In this document: piece after piece, positions 34,934 to 45,923 of the stretch | How positions within the stretch are numbered: the first letter of the stretch is position 1 | How the letters are laid out: the number at the start of each line of letters is the position of its first letter | Assembly (NCBI GenBank): GCA_036426205.1 | Contig: CM071571.1 | Location: 117,539,706-117,603,705, forward strand | Source of the DNA: Ascaphus truei | Lineage: Eukaryota; Chordata; Amphibia; Anura; Ascaphidae | Length of the DNA: 64,000 nucleotides | Direction of reading: 5' to 3' | Program-made: the position numbers and the translations under genes | The notes under the pieces: model-generated | What the model saw: the letters and a program-made list of their open reading frames with translations, nothing else | What the model was told of the DNA's origin: nothing | Database searches by the model: none

Positions 34934-37516
34934 CAGCTAAACCCCGTTATAACGCGCCTCGCTATACCGCGATTCGGTTATAATGCGGTTTTCCCGTGGC
35001 TCCCGTTTTAAAAAAAAAAAAAAAAAAATTTTTTTTAATTTTTAAAAAAAAATTTTTTTTTTTTTTTTGCACACTGCACACACTGCACACACTCACTGCA
35101 CACACACTGCTCATTGCTCACACTGCACACACACTGCACACAATCACTGCTCATTGCTCACACTGCACACTGCACACACACTGCTCATTGCACACACTGA
35201 CACACTGCTCATTGCTCACACTGCTCACACTGACACACACTGACACACTGCTCATTGCTCACACTGCACACACACTGCACACACACTGCTCATTGCTAAC
35301 ACTGCACACACTGACACACTGCTCATTGCTCACACTGCACACTGCACACACTCACTGCACACACACTGCTCATTGCTCACACTGCACACACACTGCACAC
35401 ACACTGCACACACACTGCACACTGCACACAATCACTGCACACACACTGCTCATTGCTCACACTGCACACTGCACACACACTGCTCATTGCACACACTGCA
35501 CACACTGACACACTGCTCATTGCTCACACTGCACACACACTGCTCACACTGACACACACTGACACACTGCTCATTGCTCACACTGCACACACACTGCACA
35601 CACACTGCTCATTGCTCACACTGCACACACTGACACACTGCTCATTGCTCACACTGCACACTGCACACACACTGCTCATTGCTCACACTGCACACACACT
35701 GCACACTGCTCATTGCACACACACTGCACACTGCTCGTTGCACACACTGCACACACTGACACACTGCTCACACACTGCTCACACTGACACACACTGCTCA
35801 TTGCTCATTGCTCACACTGCACACACTGAAACACTGCTCACACTGCACACACTGCTCATTGCTCACACTACACACACTGCAGACTGCACACACACTGCTC
35901 ATTGCTCACACTGCACACACACTGCACACTGCACACACACTGCTCATTGCACACACTGCACACTGCACACACTCACTGCACACACACTGCTCATTGCTCA
36001 CACTGCACACTGCTCATTTCACACACACTGCACACTGCTCATTGCACACACTGCACACACTGACACACTGCTCACACTGACACACACTGCTCATTGCTCA
36101 TTGCTCACACTGACACACTGCTCATTGCTCACACTGCACACACTGCACACTGCACACACTACACACACACACATATACATAAATCAGCCTTACCTTGGGG
36201 ATGATTGGTGAGGCATGTGGCTGCAGGAAGGGGGGGGGGCGTGCCGGTGGGGGTGGTGCTGCGGTGGAGGGGGATGATGGCTGCGGGTGCCCCCGATGCT
36301 GCGGGGGCTGGTGGGATGGCCCGGTGCAGCGCGGGGGGGGGGGCAAGAAGCAAAGCGGCCACCCGAGAGAAACAGCAGTCCCCCAAGGTTCTCGGCCCAC
36401 GGACCACGAGCCCTCAAGAAGATGGGAGGACAACAGACCTGACAGCTGAGGTCGCCACGGGAGTCTCCACCGCAGGCCACGTGACGTCCCCCCTTCCATG
36501 GAGCCGCATGGACGCGCCGTCCGCTCCGCTGACACGGGTGGCCAAAGGGACAGCACCCCCAGCCTCCCCCCTCGGGGACGGCCACCAGCGCCTCCCGTCC
36601 CCGGCACCGCCCCCACCCCCCCACGCCCGAAGACAGGGGTAAGAGCTCCCTATCTGGCATATTCCCATCCCCCTGAGGCGCGACACAACCGGCACTCACG
36701 CCGAAGGCGGCCTCCTCCCGGATCCCCTCCCTAGGCTCGGGGAGAGGCCCGGGGCTTCACCGGGTGAGGAAGTGAACGGCCCAGAGGGGCGGGAGGGGAT
36801 AGCGGGGAGGGCACGGGGGGGATAGCGGGGAGGGCACGGGGGAGATAGTAAGGGGCAGGGATGGGTGAGCTCAGAGAAGCCAGACTCGCTGTAAAAGTGT
36901 GGGGGGGGGGGCAGCGGTAGAGGCACCCCCTCCCTCGTCAGAGCGGCCCTCAGAGCCGCGGCAGCGAGAAGGTAGGGCGGGGAGAGAGCCATAGTAGCTC
37001 GCGGTGTTGGGGGCTAGTCGGGGGTGGTACCATTGGGAGGTGCCTCTCCTCTCCAGCCAGAGGGGAGACGAGAAATCGATCAGGAGTGCAGCTCTCGCGG
37101 AACTTTCAGGGTTGTGGAGGTGGTGTCTGAGTGCCTCTCACGTCTTCGATCCTCTAGGGGACACCGGGAGTAGCTCAGACCAGGCCAAGAGGAGCAGCTG
37201 GGGGGCGCCAGTGCTCGATCGAAGCTCTGAAGTTCTTGCTGCTTTCGCCGGGAGCTGTGCTGCGGCGGGGGGGAGCCGGACCGGAGGGGAATCCCCCCTC
37301 CCATCTCCTGTCCCGCGGTGACAGGGGAAGCGGAAGCCGGAGGGGAATCCCCCCTCCCATCTCCTGTCACGCGGTGACAGGGGGAAGCCGGGACCGCGGG
37401 GTAAATATGCACTGATGCGGCGGCCATTTTTTTTTTTTTAAATTAGCGCGACCCCGTTAGTAACGCGGTGGTCTCGGGGTGGACCCCGAGGACCGCGTTA
37501 TAACGGGGTTTAGCTG
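34934..37516 (-). mobile_element. Tigger/pogo-like non-autonomous element, copy 3
   Basis: The best copy: 2583 bp, perfect 23-bp terminal inverted repeats (CAGCTAAACCCCGTTATAAC plus CGC/GCG), TA on both sides. Contents in plus order: a terminal stem-forming region, A/T homopolymers, a CACACTGCA minisatellite (35.07-36.18 kb), a GC-rich block (36.19-37.42 kb) including a duplicated CCCCTCCCATCTCCTGTC segment, then the terminus. Termini and TA target fit Tc1/mariner-pogo (Tigger). No transposase frame is present. GC-rich frames such as 36190-36699 lack any domain. Confidence 0.9.
35068..36178. repeat. CACACTGCA minisatellite, copy 3
   Basis: About 1.1 kb of regular CACACACTGC / TCATTGCTCACACTGCA units. 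Frames are artefacts. Confidence 0.96.
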
Positions 37517-38131
37517 TATGTAAGAAAAAACTCACTGCAGCAGTCTGGAAGAGCGGCTCAGAGAGATCTGCATCTCCCTGCACAGCTCTTACAGATGATC
37601 GCACTGTTTTTATTTACATTTTATTAACACAGTATTGAAGCAGGGGTATTCTGGACCTGAACCGCATTAATCTCATCCCCGGGTACCCCCAACTTCCTAA
37701 TTTACAGGCGCTGGTATGGGGTGCCGGTATCTCCGCAAAGTTTAAAGCTCCAGGTAACGTGACTTGGGAGAATTAAACTTGCAGGAAGCAGGGGGTCCAC
37801 GGACCTGAAATGAATGCAGTTCCGGTCCAGAGACCCCTTGCTTCAATACTGTGTTAATAAATGCAAAATAAAAACAGATCTTAATTACCTTTGCAGCAAA
37901 CTGCTAAGGTAATGAAGGGGTTAACCACCACTGTCAAGTTTGTTGGTAGTTGAGGGGGTGGGTGAAGGTTATAGTTGCCCCAGGGAGTATGATTAGGCCT
38001 CCCGGGAGGGATTAACCCCTGCCTTACCTAACAGTTACAAACACTAAGATAATGAAGGGGTTAACCCCCACCACGAGGCCTGACCTAACCCCTTCACCCA
38101 CCCCCTCTACCACAAACACCACACAGGAATG

Positions 38132-38176
38132 GGCAAAAGTGCTATTAGCAAAAAGATGGCTAATAGCACTTTTGCC
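38132..38176. repeat. Perfect 18-bp hairpin, copy 3
   Basis: GGCAAAAGTGCTATTAGC (38132-38149), a 9-nt loop, then the exact reverse complement (38159-38176). Present in copies 1 (about 12344-12392, noisy) and 2 (26497-26541); related but weaker in the 46.3-46.5 kb member. Confidence 0.92.
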
Positions 38177-38423
38177 GATTCAAATAATCATAACACTGCA
38201 ATATGATAAAATACAATAATATGAATAACACATTACTTTAAAAAAATATTCTAGCCATTTAAACCATTGATTGTCACTGTTGTAATCTATGCCCTTAATG
38301 GAGCATAGTTAGTCAAACACACTGTAATGGGCAAAAGTCCTATTTTACATAATTTGATAATAGCAAATTTGTCCATTAAAAAATATATTACCAAACCAAA
38401 AAATAATCAGTAAAAGTACTTAC

Positions 38424-38490
38424 CCCTGTCAGGATAAAGGCCATCTGCATATTTGGACTCCGGGTCCTCCTCGTCCTCAGTGGGCAGAAC
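38424..38490 (-). other. Acidic exon-like module a with splice-donor sequence
   Basis: Minus-strand frame reading LPTEDEEDPESKYADGLYPDRG, then GTAAGTA at the expected exon end (donor G at 38423). The same peptide pattern, E..KY.D...P.RG before a donor, occurs at 39341-39396 (plus) and, more diverged, near 46.55 kb (minus). No good acceptor is visible upstream of this one. No known domain. Confidence 0.45.
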
Positions 38491-38799
38491 ATTAAAATAA
38501 AAAAACTAACAACTGGCCAGTAACCCCTTAATTACCTTAGTGGTTATTAACCGCAACAGTAATTAAGGGATTAACCCCTCTTGCTACGCCCCCGGGAGAC
38601 CTAACGTGCTCCCCAGGCCAACTTCTCCTATCCCCCACCTCCTCTACCTCTATAACCACACATACAAATGGGCAAAAGCATTGATTGTCAATGTGGTTAT
38701 CTATACACTTAAAAGGGCATAATAAACACATTGCCAATCAATGGTCATTCTGAAAAAAAAAAACACAATTAAATTAAATACAATCAACGTGTTTCTTAC

Positions 38800-38940
38800 C
38801 ATTGCCGAGATGAAGATTCATCCTCTTCATCCAACTGTGGCACCAATTCTTGACCAATGACGCAATGATCCTCATCAGCATATTGCGCTGAAATCCACGA
38901 TCTGCAGTTGCTTGCAGAGGAGACCCCGGTGAGTAGATTT
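38800..38940 (-). other. Acidic exon-like module b with splice-donor sequence
   Basis: Minus-strand frame (part of an 86-aa frame ending at 38796) containing AQYADEDHCVIGQELVPQLDE then EDESSSRQ, ending at CAATG followed by GTAAGA. Reading further runs straight into a stop. Function unknown. It lies about 300 bp upstream of module a on the same strand. Confidence 0.4.
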
Positions 38941-39340
38941 CCTTCTTTTCTGCTTATCTTCTTTCTTCTCTTTAATAGGTCCAAGAGATGTTGATACGCC
39001 ATATTCTTGGGGTCAAATGAGACGTGACAGACCTTATATAAGGCCTGTGATGTCATATTTTATTGTCAAATGGTATATCCATTTGAGGGTGTAGATAACT
39101 GTATTGACAATCAATGCTTTTACCAATTTGTATGTGTGGTGATGGATTTAGAGGGGTGGGGGATGGGGTTAGAGGGGCTGAGGGATGGGGTAGTTGCCGC
39201 AGGGAGGGTGGTTAGGCCTCCCGGCTTGGTAGCGAGGGTGGGGGGGGGGGTTAACCACATAATTAACATAGCGGTTACAAATTGCTAGGGTAATTAAGGG
39301 GTTACTGGCCAGTAGTTTTTTTTTTTTATGTTGCTGCCAG

Positions 39341-39396
39341 GGAAAACGTGGAGGACAAGGAGGCCAAATATGAGGATGACTTTCACCCTGGAAGGG
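39341..39396 (+). other. Acidic exon-like module c with acceptor and donor
   Basis: A poly-T tract (39316-39327) and TTGCTGCCAG precede this 56-bp piece encoding VEDKEAKYEDDFHPGRG, followed by GTAAAT. It resembles module a in peptide but lies on the opposite strand, so the modules are not exons of one gene as arranged here. More likely a mobile or duplicated exon-intron unit. Confidence 0.5.
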
Positions 39397-40419
39397 GTAA
39401 ATACAACTTTTATTTACTATTCGTTGGCTGGCTAAATGTTTTATTTTTAATGGCCAAATGCACTATTATCCATATCTGGTTTATGGCCTTTTACTCATTG
39501 CAGTGTGTGTTTTGGGGGATGGGGGTATGGTAGTGGAGCGGGGGTTGTTGGGTGGCCATTCCCTTGTTAATGTGGCTACCTGTGACCACTGAGGACATAG
39601 ATTACCACAGTGATAATCAATGGATTAAATGGCAACAGTTGTTTTATAGCACTGTGTTTTTTTATAGTAATGTATTTTAATTTATTGCACTGTAATGATT
39701 ATTGGCTAAAGAGTTATTAGCCATCTTTGGTGTTGGTGCTAAAGGGGGTGTGTGAATGGGGTAGTTGCCCCGGGGAGGTTGTTTAGGCCTTGAGTGTGGG
39801 GTTAACCCTTCATTACATATCGGTTTTAACCAATAAGGTAAGGGAGGGGTTAATCCCTCCGGGAGGCCTAAACACCCTCCTGAAGGTGGTATTTGGCCTG
39901 TAGTGGGTGTTTAAGCCTACCGGGTGGGTAGCGGATTGGGTTAACCCCTTCATTACATTAGTGGTTGTAACCGCTAATGTAAGGGAGGGATTAACTCCTC
40001 ATGCAACCCTCCCGGTAGGCCTAATGGAAATTGATTATATATCCATTCATTGTGGATATAGAGCTCATTGTGTCCTTTTCCTCTGTTTTTGCATGTTCTA
40101 CTTTGTAGTTGTTGATGGTTTTGCCAAGGAAACATCTCTATGAGAACCCCACCTCTTATGAAGACGCTGTAGGATAGAGGACTCATGCGTGAAGATCCGA
40201 TGACGTCAAATAAATTTCTTTGGTGTTGACGGGTTGTCAATGAACACGTCTTCATGTGAGCCTGACTTCCCACACAGACATTACAGGACAAAGTACGCAT
40301 GTGCGAGTCGATGACGTCACAGAATTTGAAATCTCGCGACAGTCGGCAGATGAACCAGACTGTGCATGCACACCACCACAGCGGACTAGGATTCACCTGG
40401 GACTATTGGAATCTTATTG

Positions 40420-40510
40420 ACTATAAAACTAGGTCTGTTTGGTCAATTTATTGACAAAGTCTGCTTTGACTGCAAAAACGTTGGATAAACCTGGCTAAAT
40501 AAATTTGTTT
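40420..40510 (+). repeat. Decayed hammerhead-like box, copy 3
   Basis: TTGACAAAGTC, then TGCTTTGACT, then GCAAAAACGTTGG. Stem II AGTC/GACT is perfect, but the GAAA is lost and no NUH or stem I is found. Probably an inactive relative of the ribozyme units. Confidence 0.4.
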
Positions 40511-40556
40511 TTTTGTTAAATCCGTGGAGCTTATACTCTTCTTCTGTTTTGAATGC

Positions 40557-40975
40557 AGCATCATACATACTCCTCACCCCTACCACATGCAGCACTTATC
40601 ATCTGAGATCTGACTCCAAATGACTGTTCATGGTCCCAAAGCTTAACAAAGTATCCAGCCGCTCCTCCTCTTACCGTGCTCCCCAAATCTGGAACAACCT
40701 ACCGGAGACTCTCACATCCACCACCAGTTTAAGTTCTTTCAAAACTAAGGCTGTCTCACATTTTAATCTGGTCTGTAACTGTTACATACGCGTATAATAT
40801 ATATTATCTTTAACTGTGTATAATGTATTCCCTGTTCACTTACTGTATGTAACTGTATTTGTAACCATGTATTATTTGTCATCTTAACTCTATGCCCAGG
40901 ACATACTTGAAAACGAGAGGTAACTTTCAATGAATTACTTCCTGGTAAAATATTTTATAAATAAATAAAATAATA
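40557..40975 (+). mobile_element. CR1/L2-type LINE 3' end, copy 3
   Basis: Counterpart of 28917-29338: YRAPQIWNNLP-like coding end, then a 3' UTR ending TTTTATAAATAAATAAA. 5'-truncated, as is typical of LINE insertions. It is followed directly by the PLE fragment. Confidence 0.78.
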
Positions 40976-40979
40976 CTGG

Positions 40980-41905
40980 TGAGCCCTCCACACTCGGTGT
41001 CCACACCGACCACTTCAGCGTCTGACGTCACTCTTGGATAAACTCCTTGCTCCGGTACTTTCATCAGTGCCCGATCTCCATCAGCTCTCCTACCAGACGC
41101 TCTACCCGCATATGTATCTCTACGCGTTTCACAGCAAACACCGCTTCATCAGGAGTTAGGTCCCTCCCTCACCCTCTCTCTTTTTAAAGGCTGTCATTAA
41201 TTTAATTGGTGAAAACATGGGTTAAACCTTACTATTGCTATTAAGTGCTATAATGTGCTTGTTACATACAATAAGATAATACATATTACTTTATTACATT
41301 TTAAAATAAGTTAATCTAAATAGATCTACACGGATGTTACACAATGGGTTAAAAACACATAATAACAACTTAAAAGCCTGTATTCAATTAAGACACAGTC
41401 ATAAATGAAAAAACCTAGATATGGCTAATATAATTATACAAGAAATGAAACTGTCTCGGTGATATCTCAATAATACATTCCCCATCAATAGCAGATATCG
41501 CAAAGGGGTGAAAAAAGGAAAGAAAGAACAAGAAACATAAAATTAGTAATGATATAACAATTTTAAAACACTAAAAACCTCAAGTGCAGTAATTTATTCT
41601 AAAATCAGGGAAATAAATGGTACAAGCAAACTGGAGGAAATCCATAAAAATCTATATGTTTGAGTAAAAAAAACCTTTATATTGACTAAATTGATAAAAA
41701 TATAAATACATCTTAAAAAAATTATAAAAAAGGTATTATCTCAAAATTAGCATTTAAGCCAGAAAGGGTAAGCGTTTTTAATTTATGGATCCAAATCATT
41801 TCCTGCTTGCTTAAATCCAACCCCATTTTTGTTCCTCTCCAATGTTGCTGCTTCACATCCATCTGTATATTTCAAATAGCGGTTTGGGAACCAATTTTAA
41901 TAAGA
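40980..41905 (-). mobile_element. 3' fragment of a second PLE with its LTR, copy 3
   Basis: On the minus strand 41.72-41.83 kb encodes a PLE C-terminus (W-I-H-K-L-K-T-L then GLN), aligned with the ends of the other PLEs in this window. The LTR-like part follows, with a CCAAT (near 41210), a TTTAAAAAG box (about 41180-41188) and the ribozyme motif (41118-41155), and ends against the LINE tail. The reverse transcriptase is absent. Confidence 0.7.
41118..41155 (-). ncRNA. Hammerhead-type ribozyme motif in the second PLE LTR
   Basis: Minus strand: stem I CTC, core CTGATGA, AGCGGTGTTTGCT (AGC/GCT stem II) plus GT, GAAA, stem III ACGCGT (self-complementary), H17 = A, then GAG. Stem I is only 3 bp. 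Core and triplet are intact. The TATA-like box lies about 25-30 nt upstream. Confidence 0.6.
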
Positions 41906-43200
41906 TATCGTCACAAAGTAGTAATGACCGGGTTTGTGGCCTTTTATATTAGGCCATCACTATCTTTAGGCCACAAACACCATGTTCCGTAAGTGAAGAA
42001 ACACCTCTTGTGTCAACAGCTAGTACTCCTGCTCGCACCTTTACATCCACCCTGCATCCAGGTGCGTACACCCGGGAAGGTGGAAGATGCAGCACTCGGC
42101 AAACTCAGCAGGACCCCATCCCTGCTGAGAGAAGGCGGAATAAAATGGGGTTGTACCACCAATGTTGTTTGTTGTGTTCTTGAACAATTTGTTTATACCT
42201 TTTTTTTTTTAACATACTACAAAACAGAGTTGCTTCTTTGTATTTCCAAACTTATCACAACATGGATGGGTGGGCCTGAGTATTGGGCATAATAGTATGA
42301 GGACAATACATGGTTGCATTAAATCAACAGGGGTATATATTATATTTAAAAGCATTTAATTACATATCAATTTTTGTATGTTTATTGTAATGTTTACTTT
42401 ATATGTTAAACTGTCATTTATGTCAAATCGTCATTTCGTTTGTATTCACGTTCAATTATGTACACTTAATTCAAGTATGTACACTTTTTATAGATTTGAG
42501 CCAGATCATTTCCTTTGTGTCACAATACATTCCAATCGTCGTATTTCATGTATTTTTCGATTCACTTAAATTAAATTCAGGCCAGCATACGCTGTACTTT
42601 CTCACTACACACCAATTTCCTGAATACCAACAGATTCAAGCATTACAAATCATTTATTATTATACAGTAAGTACAAAAAATGTATCAGATTTGTTGTCAA
42701 CTATTTGTGTTGATGTTGCTCAGATGTATAAATAAAAAAAATATTTATTTTCAGTTTGTAAGATTGCTTCTCACTGCAAGATCAATGCTTTCTTTCCTAA
42801 ATGGATTGTAGACAGTTGTCAATCAAGAAAATCAATGAATACGCTATGAGTTACCTGCTGCCTGACTGAGAATATGTTCTCCAACAGATCAGGTCTCTGC
42901 GGGCTACTAGCATTAATATTATTTCTTCCTAGAATAACCAGTTACAGTAGGTAATTAGGCCCTAAGGGTGTGTAAATATTAACAAGCGTGTTGACAATAA
43001 CTAATGTATTCTGAACACCATAAAAGACACAGTGGATGTATATGGCTTCTTCTGACTTTTATATGCTAAAGCAAAAGCTCATTCTAAGAGCTGTAAAAGA
43101 TCTTTTAAAGAGCACATCATTGATCTGTTAACTAGAATGTTATGGAAATTCTTCTGGGAGACAATCATGTGTTACCTAGTAGCGTTTCCAGAAAGATATA
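41906..43200. other. Unassigned part of the tandem unit, copy 3
   Basis: AT-rich, non-coding, shared with 30261-31604. No family recognised. Confidence 0.5.
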
Positions 43201-43443
43201 CTGTTGCGGCTAAGCTTATTCTAAAGCTTACCCGCAATTGTTCGGGGCTGTTTTCTTAAGCAGCCGAACTTGGCCGCGCGCCAGCCGCACCTCGCGGCCG
43301 CGCGCCAGCCGTATCTCCGTTCAGTGCTAATGGCGCTGAACAATGGAAGCGCCGCAGGCGCCAAAAAAAAAAAAGCCTGTGTCTGCACGCGGTTTAAAAA
43401 TTCCCGCGTGGCGGCCGCTTTAGACTCAGGGCGACCGCCACTG
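43201..43443. mobile_element. TA-flanked MITE (243 bp), copy 3
   Basis: Imperfect inverted ends: CTGTTGCGGCTAAGC at the left, and CCGCCACTG at the right. TA on both sides (43199-43200 and 43444-43445). GC-rich interior with GGCGCTGAACAATGGAAGCG. A third copy lies outside the duplication at 47970-48208. Confidence 0.75.
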
Positions 43444-43960
43444 TAATGGTCCTGTTCTTTGTTCCTCTTACAAAAAATAACATTGTATGTTTGCTTCCAT
43501 GTGTTCATCAATCATGAACTACAATATTTAGAATAGTACTTACAGTAGTTTATGGAGTGTTTTTTTTTTTACCTTTATGTTATATAATAGTTATTTCTGT
43601 ATGACATAAAAAGTTTGAAGCATGGATAGACAATTAAACAGAGATATAAACCATCAGTTTTTACCTCAATGTTCCTTTAATTTGGGTTAGACACTTTCTC
43701 TGTTTTCATACTGTGAGACATTATTGTTTTCTTAATATGTCTGGCATATTGTATTACAAAAACTACTGATCTGGATAAAAGATAAATTGCTAAGTTGATC
43801 AAGATGAGATATTTGTGTCTTGTTTACAATTTCTGAATGTGTCAAACCAGAATTTAAATAATTTATTCCTACAATATACAGTATGAAAATGAATTCCAGT
43901 TTATACTGGCTATTCATTTCAGTTATTCCCTCACTGCTTCAAACTACAGTACTCAGTGAA

Positions 43961-45362
43961 TTATACTTTATACTGCCAGTTTCATTAGAAATAATAATTT
44001 GGCTGTCTATACAGTATTCAATAAAGGAATAAATGCATAATGAAAATGCCAGTACATAAAGTAAAAACTGCCATGTGAATTAATTTTTTTGTGATTTCTT
44101 AGAAACATTAAATGCTATCCAATTTCAATCCTCATTTGCATTTGGTAGTAACTACAAAATCATATTTGCTCTGTTTATTTGAAATAATACAGTACAATTA
44201 AAAACTACATTTAGTGTCATGGAACAGAAATACAAATTTCTGCCTTCTCTGTTTCACCCCCCCCCCCCCCCCCCCCCCCCCCTTCTCCCTGCTAGCTGTA
44301 TTTGAATGTTACTTTCCTTGCAGTTTCACTCCCAGTGCAGATGGAATGGATACATTATGTTGCCTTTTTTCCTTCCAGTCTGTCACACCCCTGGTTGCCC
44401 TGGCAATATCTCCAGTCCTCTAAGTTAATGGGCTTTCCCATTCCCCCCTGTCCCTGCTGACAGTTAGTTTGGCTGACCCCTATCCCTGTGTCACAAACAG
44501 TACCCACTGTCTTTACTTCCTGACATTGGCAGAGTGAGTACATTCATGTTACACCCCTATGGCATGGCCATTTCTTTTCACCTGCCCTTAACTACAAAGC
44601 ATCCACAGAGATACACCTTTCCAACACAAACATCTTATCCACAAGTGCCTGTTTTTATTGCTGCTTTCCTAAATAAAGTGAAGAAAATATACAGGACTTG
44701 TTGTGCTTTGGAAAGAGGGCTGAGTTGAAGCCAGCTGGGTTCATTCATACCCTAGCCATGACCCTGGATCCAGAATATTTAGTGAGTAGTCAAAATGTGT
44801 TGGTCCTGTAACAGAGGTACCACTAGTCATTAAGTTACATACTTGCTGCACTACTTTCTTTTTTTTCTTTTTAAAGTTAGGGATTATTCTTAAGGAACCC
44901 TGTCCATGTATCTTTCTGGCCAATGACTATTCAATACCATTTTCTAACCTGAGATTAAAAAAAAAGCTGCAGTATTTACAATTTTCTTTAAATCGTGCAA
45001 ATGAAAAACTACTTTTTTATTCAAGATACTTTGAGGCTCATTCAGTAAACAGTAAACAGTGAAAAGTAGTTTATGGTACTATAAATGCCCTTATTGCGCG
45101 ATATTGCCTGTTGTGCTATTTACTAAGCAGTGATAACAGTGCAGTATCATGCTATAACGGCTTTTAAACGACGTTTAACACTTTAACTAAACAAAGTCGT
45201 ACGATAAGCAAAAAAAAGGCAAAAATCACTTTTTTTTTGCCAGCAATTGCTATTCACTGAGCAGTAATAAGCTTATAGAACTTTCAAATGTTGCATTATT
45301 TTGGTGCCAGCTAAAGTTTGGTGCCAAGTATATTGCAAGATGCATAAAAGCATTTTATTTTT
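43961..45362. other. Single-copy-looking DNA, no gene
   Basis: Begins where tandem homology ends. Contains a poly-C tract (about 44257-44282). No coding motif. A GGCTCATTCAGTAAA segment near 45034 may be the edge of an unidentified MITE. Confidence 0.5.
44257..44282 (+). repeat. Poly-C tract
   Basis: About 26 consecutive C residues. i-motif or, on the other strand, G-quadruplex potential; the assembled length is unreliable. Confidence 0.9.
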
Positions 45363-45366
45363 ACTG

Positions 45367-45504
45367 CACAGGATTGATACCGGAGAGCTCGGGACCACCT
45401 GAGGACCCGCAGCATCAACCGGGAGTCCCCAAGGGTTACCTCAGGTCTCCAGGGTACCCTTGGGGTCCTCGCCGGCCTCCAGATTGCACAATCCTGTGCA
45501 ATGA
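45367..45504. mobile_element. Small foldback element
   Basis: TGCACAGGATTG at the left and CAATCCTGTGCA at the right are perfect 12-bp inverted ends, with CCTGAGGACC/GGGGTCCTC-like inner pairing. It is about 138 bp, non-coding and of unknown family. Confidence 0.5.
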
Positions 45505-45890
45505 AAAAAAAATTGCAGCCAGTTTCATTACCTAGGAGAAAATAGGGTGCTCCACCCCAGTAGAACTTCATCCAAAATTGGACTAATATCTTCATTTATA
45601 CTAACTCCATCATGAGATCTAAGGAGTGGGTATTTAAATAAATTGATCTGTGAGTCACTTGAATAATACCAGCATCAAAGTACTCAACTATTGCAGTCAC
45701 AAATAAAGTCTTTTACCCACTACCACAGTCTCCAATGATCAGTAGTGGTGGCGTGCCAGCCATTGAAGGGAATCCAGTAACAGCAACAAACAACAGCCTT
45801 GGTGCCCGGAGTGGTGGTGCCCTACGTGACGTCACGCGCAAGCGCAGTGAGGATTTACCCGATGTCATATCATTTTTATTAAACTAGGGG

Positions 45891-45898
45891 TATATAAG
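45891..45898 (+). promoter_or_regulatory. TATA box upstream of variant ribozyme
   Basis: GGTATATAAGAC, with its start 33 nt before stem I of the ribozyme-like motif. This is close to the usual distance from TATA to transcription start. Confidence 0.55.
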
Positions 45899-45923
45899 AC
45901 ACCTAATTGCTCCATGTGACAGA

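Larger units (their letters stand above)
37519..40030 (+). repeat. Modular repeat block with exon-like pieces, copy 3
   Basis: Built from recurring parts: a GACCTGAAATGAATGCAG/CCGGTCC segment, palindromes of TAATGAAGGGGTTAA with TTAACCCC, TAGGCCTCCCGGGAGG segments, ATCAATG/CATTGAT pairs and strong hairpins. Modules lie in both orientations. Divergent members are at 46.09-47.06 kb and 50.69-50.87 kb, so the family is dispersed. No transposase or terminal repeats recognised. Confidence 0.75.
32426..43960 (+). repeat. Copy 3, unit 2 of the 11.6-kb tandem duplication
   Basis: Full-length match to 20829-32425. It is the cleanest of the three copies (intact PLE frame, regular minisatellite). Homology ends near 43960 (ACTCAGTGAATTATAC), after which the sequence is unique. 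Confidence 0.9.

Noticed and set aside
34996..36211. His/Thr/Ala/Cys-rich frames of 170 and 252 aa, and a CRISPR-like look
   Set aside because: The arrays lack constant-length repeats separated by unique spacers; they are minisatellite units within a Tigger-like element. The same applies at 23412-24797 and 14556-16061.
36190..36699. GC-rich 169-aa frame ending at a GTAAGG donor-like site
   Set aside because: No domain, several overlapping frames on both strands, and frames broken in the other copies. The donor-like site alone is not enough to call an exon.
40452..40490. Hammerhead call at TTGACAAAG ... AAAAACGTTGG (and copy at 28.82 kb)
   Set aside because: Stem II pairs, but GAAA is lost, H17 would be G, and stem I does not pair. 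Kept only as a decayed relative.
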